Below are positions 5,144-5,996 of a DNA stretch of 5,996 nucleotides, piece by piece; the first letter of the stretch is position 1, and each line of letters opens with the position of its first letter. This stretch comes from JTS-RE9 sp964649195. GTDB taxonomy: Bacteria > Planctomycetota > Phycisphaerae > Phycisphaerales > Phycisphaeraceae. The notes under the pieces were generated by a model. The model was not told where the DNA came from. It searched no databases and was given only the letters and a program-made list of their open reading frames with translations. A program made the translations under genes and the position numbers. The stretch lies in contig CAZYPK010000231.1 of assembly GCA_964649195.1 (NCBI GenBank), forward strand, positions 1 through 5,996, given 5' to 3'.

Positions 5144-5314
5144 GGGTGGCTGGGGCTGAAGAAGTTTTGGGTGGCTGGGGCTGAAGCTCTGCGCAAGCCC
5201 CGGCCCAGGGAACCTTCAGCCTTCAGCCTTCAGCCTTCAGCCTTCAGCCTTCAGTTGCGCCACTTTGCTTCGTGCATCCGGGTCGGGGCTTCGCGGACTC
5301 AACCTCAGCCACCC
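5144..5314. repeat. GC-rich hairpin-forming dispersed repeat, copy 2
   Basis: The blocks match copy 1 in order and orientation: GGGTGGCTGGGGCTGAAG twice (5144-5161 and 5169-5186), GCGCAAGCCCCGGCC, a CCTTCAG array, GCTTCGTGC, then CGGGGCTTCGCGGACTCA and a CAGCCACCC arm ending at 5314. The right arm pairs imperfectly with the left. The 3' end of the J-domain gene lies inside the right arm. Like copy 1, it sits between convergent genes. Confidence 0.8.
5213..5254. repeat. Six perfect tandem CCTTCAG heptamers
   Basis: Exactly six copies of the 7-base unit CCTTCAG run without a mismatch, inside repeat copy 2. Copy 1 holds only about one and a half degenerate units at the same place, so the array has expanded or contracted. 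Perfect identity suggests recent slippage. Confidence 0.9.
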
Positions 5315-5871
5315 GCCGGGCTGTCCGCCAGCAGCACTTCGTAGGCGGCGCGCACCTTCTGAAACTTCTGCGTGGCTTGCGCGACGGCTTCGACGCCATT
5401 GGCTGTGGCATGATCGGGGTGATGTGCCTTGGCGAGTCTGCGGAAGGCGTCGCGCACCTGCGTTTCGTCGGCGTGGAGGTCCAGTTCCAGGGTGCGCAAG
5501 GCTTCGCGGCGGCTCATGGCGAAGGAGGTCGCGGCATCGTGCCGGCGGCGGCGATGAGATGAAGGTTCATCCTGCGGATGCCCGGCGGCGGCCTGGTCAT
5601 CGAAGCCGGCATCGAACAGATGCTCCGCATCAGGCTGCTCGAAAGGGGCGGCACGGGGCGGGACGGGTGATTCGTGAATCTGGTTCCAGGGAAGGTTGAC
5701 CAGAACGCCGATGGCTGCGCAGAGGATGCACAGCAGCATGATGGTGAGAAAATGGTCGAACCAGGCGAAGTCAGGATAAGCCTGCTCAAGGGCGATGGTT
5801 CCGAGAATGGGAACCGCTCCGCCGAGGATCACGCCGGTCAGCACATTCATCACAGCGCCGCGCCCGTCCAT
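5305..5871 (-). CDS. Membrane-anchored J-domain (DnaJ-like) protein
   Basis: This 188-residue protein has two hydrophobic N-terminal segments at about residues 8-27 and 40-61, a polar linker rich in Pro, Asp, His and Arg (66-118), and a C-terminal J domain (about 122-185). The J domain reads EALRTLELDLHADETQVRDAFRRLAKAHHPDHA and contains the essential HPD at 151-153. The following helix is FQKVRAAYEVLLAD. J domains stimulate the ATPase of Hsp70/DnaK, so this protein should recruit DnaK to the inner membrane. There is no Gly/Phe region, zinc-finger or substrate-binding domain, so it is a class C J-protein. The start is uncertain: ATG at 5871 or ATG at 5850, neither with a good ribosome site. 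Its last glycine codons and stop come from the dispersed repeat. The client is unknown. Confidence 0.87.
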   Translation of the reverse strand: MDGRGAVMNVLTGVILGGAVPILGTIALEQAYPDFAWFDHFLTIMLLCILCAAIGVLVNLPWNQIHESPVPPRAAPFEQPDAEHLFDAGFDDQAAAGHPQDEPSSHRRRRHDAATSFAMSRREALRTLELDLHADETQVRDAFRRLAKAHHPDHATANGVEAVAQATQKFQKVRAAYEVLLADSPAGG

Positions 5872-5877
5872 GTTGGC

Positions 5878-5883
5878 AGTATA
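5878..5883 (-). promoter_or_regulatory. Possible -10 element of the J-protein gene
   Basis: On the - strand TATACT lies six bases before the ATG at 5871, with no convincing -35 at the right distance. If it is real, transcription would begin at or next to that ATG, giving a leaderless message, or a short leader before the alternative ATG at 5850. Confidence 0.35.
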
Positions 5884-5920
5884 GCGGAGGGGGAGACAGG
5901 GGACAGGGCAAGGTAAAAGC

Positions 5921-5980
5921 GTATGGGAGGGCGAGGCTCCGGCCGAGCCGTTCGGTTGCGACGGCCCCGCTTTGGGGGCC
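5921..5980. repeat. GC-rich hairpin cluster at the right edge
   Basis: GGCTC and GAGCC pair at 5935-5949. GCCGTTCG and CGACGGC pair with one bulge at 5948-5964. GGCCCC and GGGGCC pair at 5963-5980. The sequence GGGAGGGCGAGGCTCC resembles an intergenic repeat I remember from planctomycete genomes, but this was not verified. No gene is recognised in the 125 bases to the window end. Confidence 0.4.
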
Positions 5981-5996
5981 TGAGCAAACGAAACTC

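Noticed and set aside
5213..5254. CRISPR-like array
   Set aside because: The units are 7 bases with no spacers between them. It is a simple tandem repeat.

Overview
The window is GC-rich bacterial chromosome with seven convincing protein genes and unusually repeat-filled spacers. The content points to a planctomycete, most likely of the Phycisphaerae type. A pseudopilin with an AFTLVE signal and an H-x10-DG motif, of the kind greatly expanded in Planctomycetes, sits next to housekeeping genes for ribosomal proteins L35 and L20. This assignment is an inference from gene families and style. No rRNA or other phylogenetic marker was compared.

Layout from left to right. On the + strand lie a GNAT acetyltransferase (55-534) and a UspA-family stress protein (677-1174), the latter preceded by a leader with two interleaved 12-bp inverted repeats. 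A 402-base convergent spacer follows (1175-1576). It holds a 13-bp hairpin, a long A/T-rich inverted repeat, and the first copy of a GC-rich hairpin-forming repeat. On the - strand, a group of three genes is read from right to left: a pseudopilin (3927-3154), a cysteine-based protein phosphatase coupled to it by a GTGA overlap (3157-2705), and a FecCD/BtuC-type ABC importer permease (2647-1577). After the permease comes only a 36-codon reading frame at a TGATG junction, where a partner ATPase might have been expected.

A divergent region (3928-4198) carries a good sigma70-like promoter for rpmI (L35). rpmI is followed, after a 168-base spacer filled by a hexamer-repeat hairpin, by rplT (L20) and a textbook intrinsic terminator. 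The next convergent spacer contains another hairpin, six perfect CCTTCAG heptamers and the second copy of the GC-rich repeat. The right arm of that repeat supplies the stop codon of a membrane-anchored J-domain protein (5871-5305, - strand). The right end holds a weak promoter for that gene and GC-rich hairpin sequence.

Functionally the genes are a mix: translation (L35/L20), stress response (Usp), protein quality control (J-protein), transport (FecCD) and a surface or secretion pseudopilin with a phosphatase. The only tight genetic linkages visible are pseudopilin-phosphatase and L35-L20. I see no clear new multi-gene defence or mobile system. The most notable material is the set of short-period, inverted, hairpin-forming repeats, which occupy nearly every spacer and in two places touch gene stop codons.
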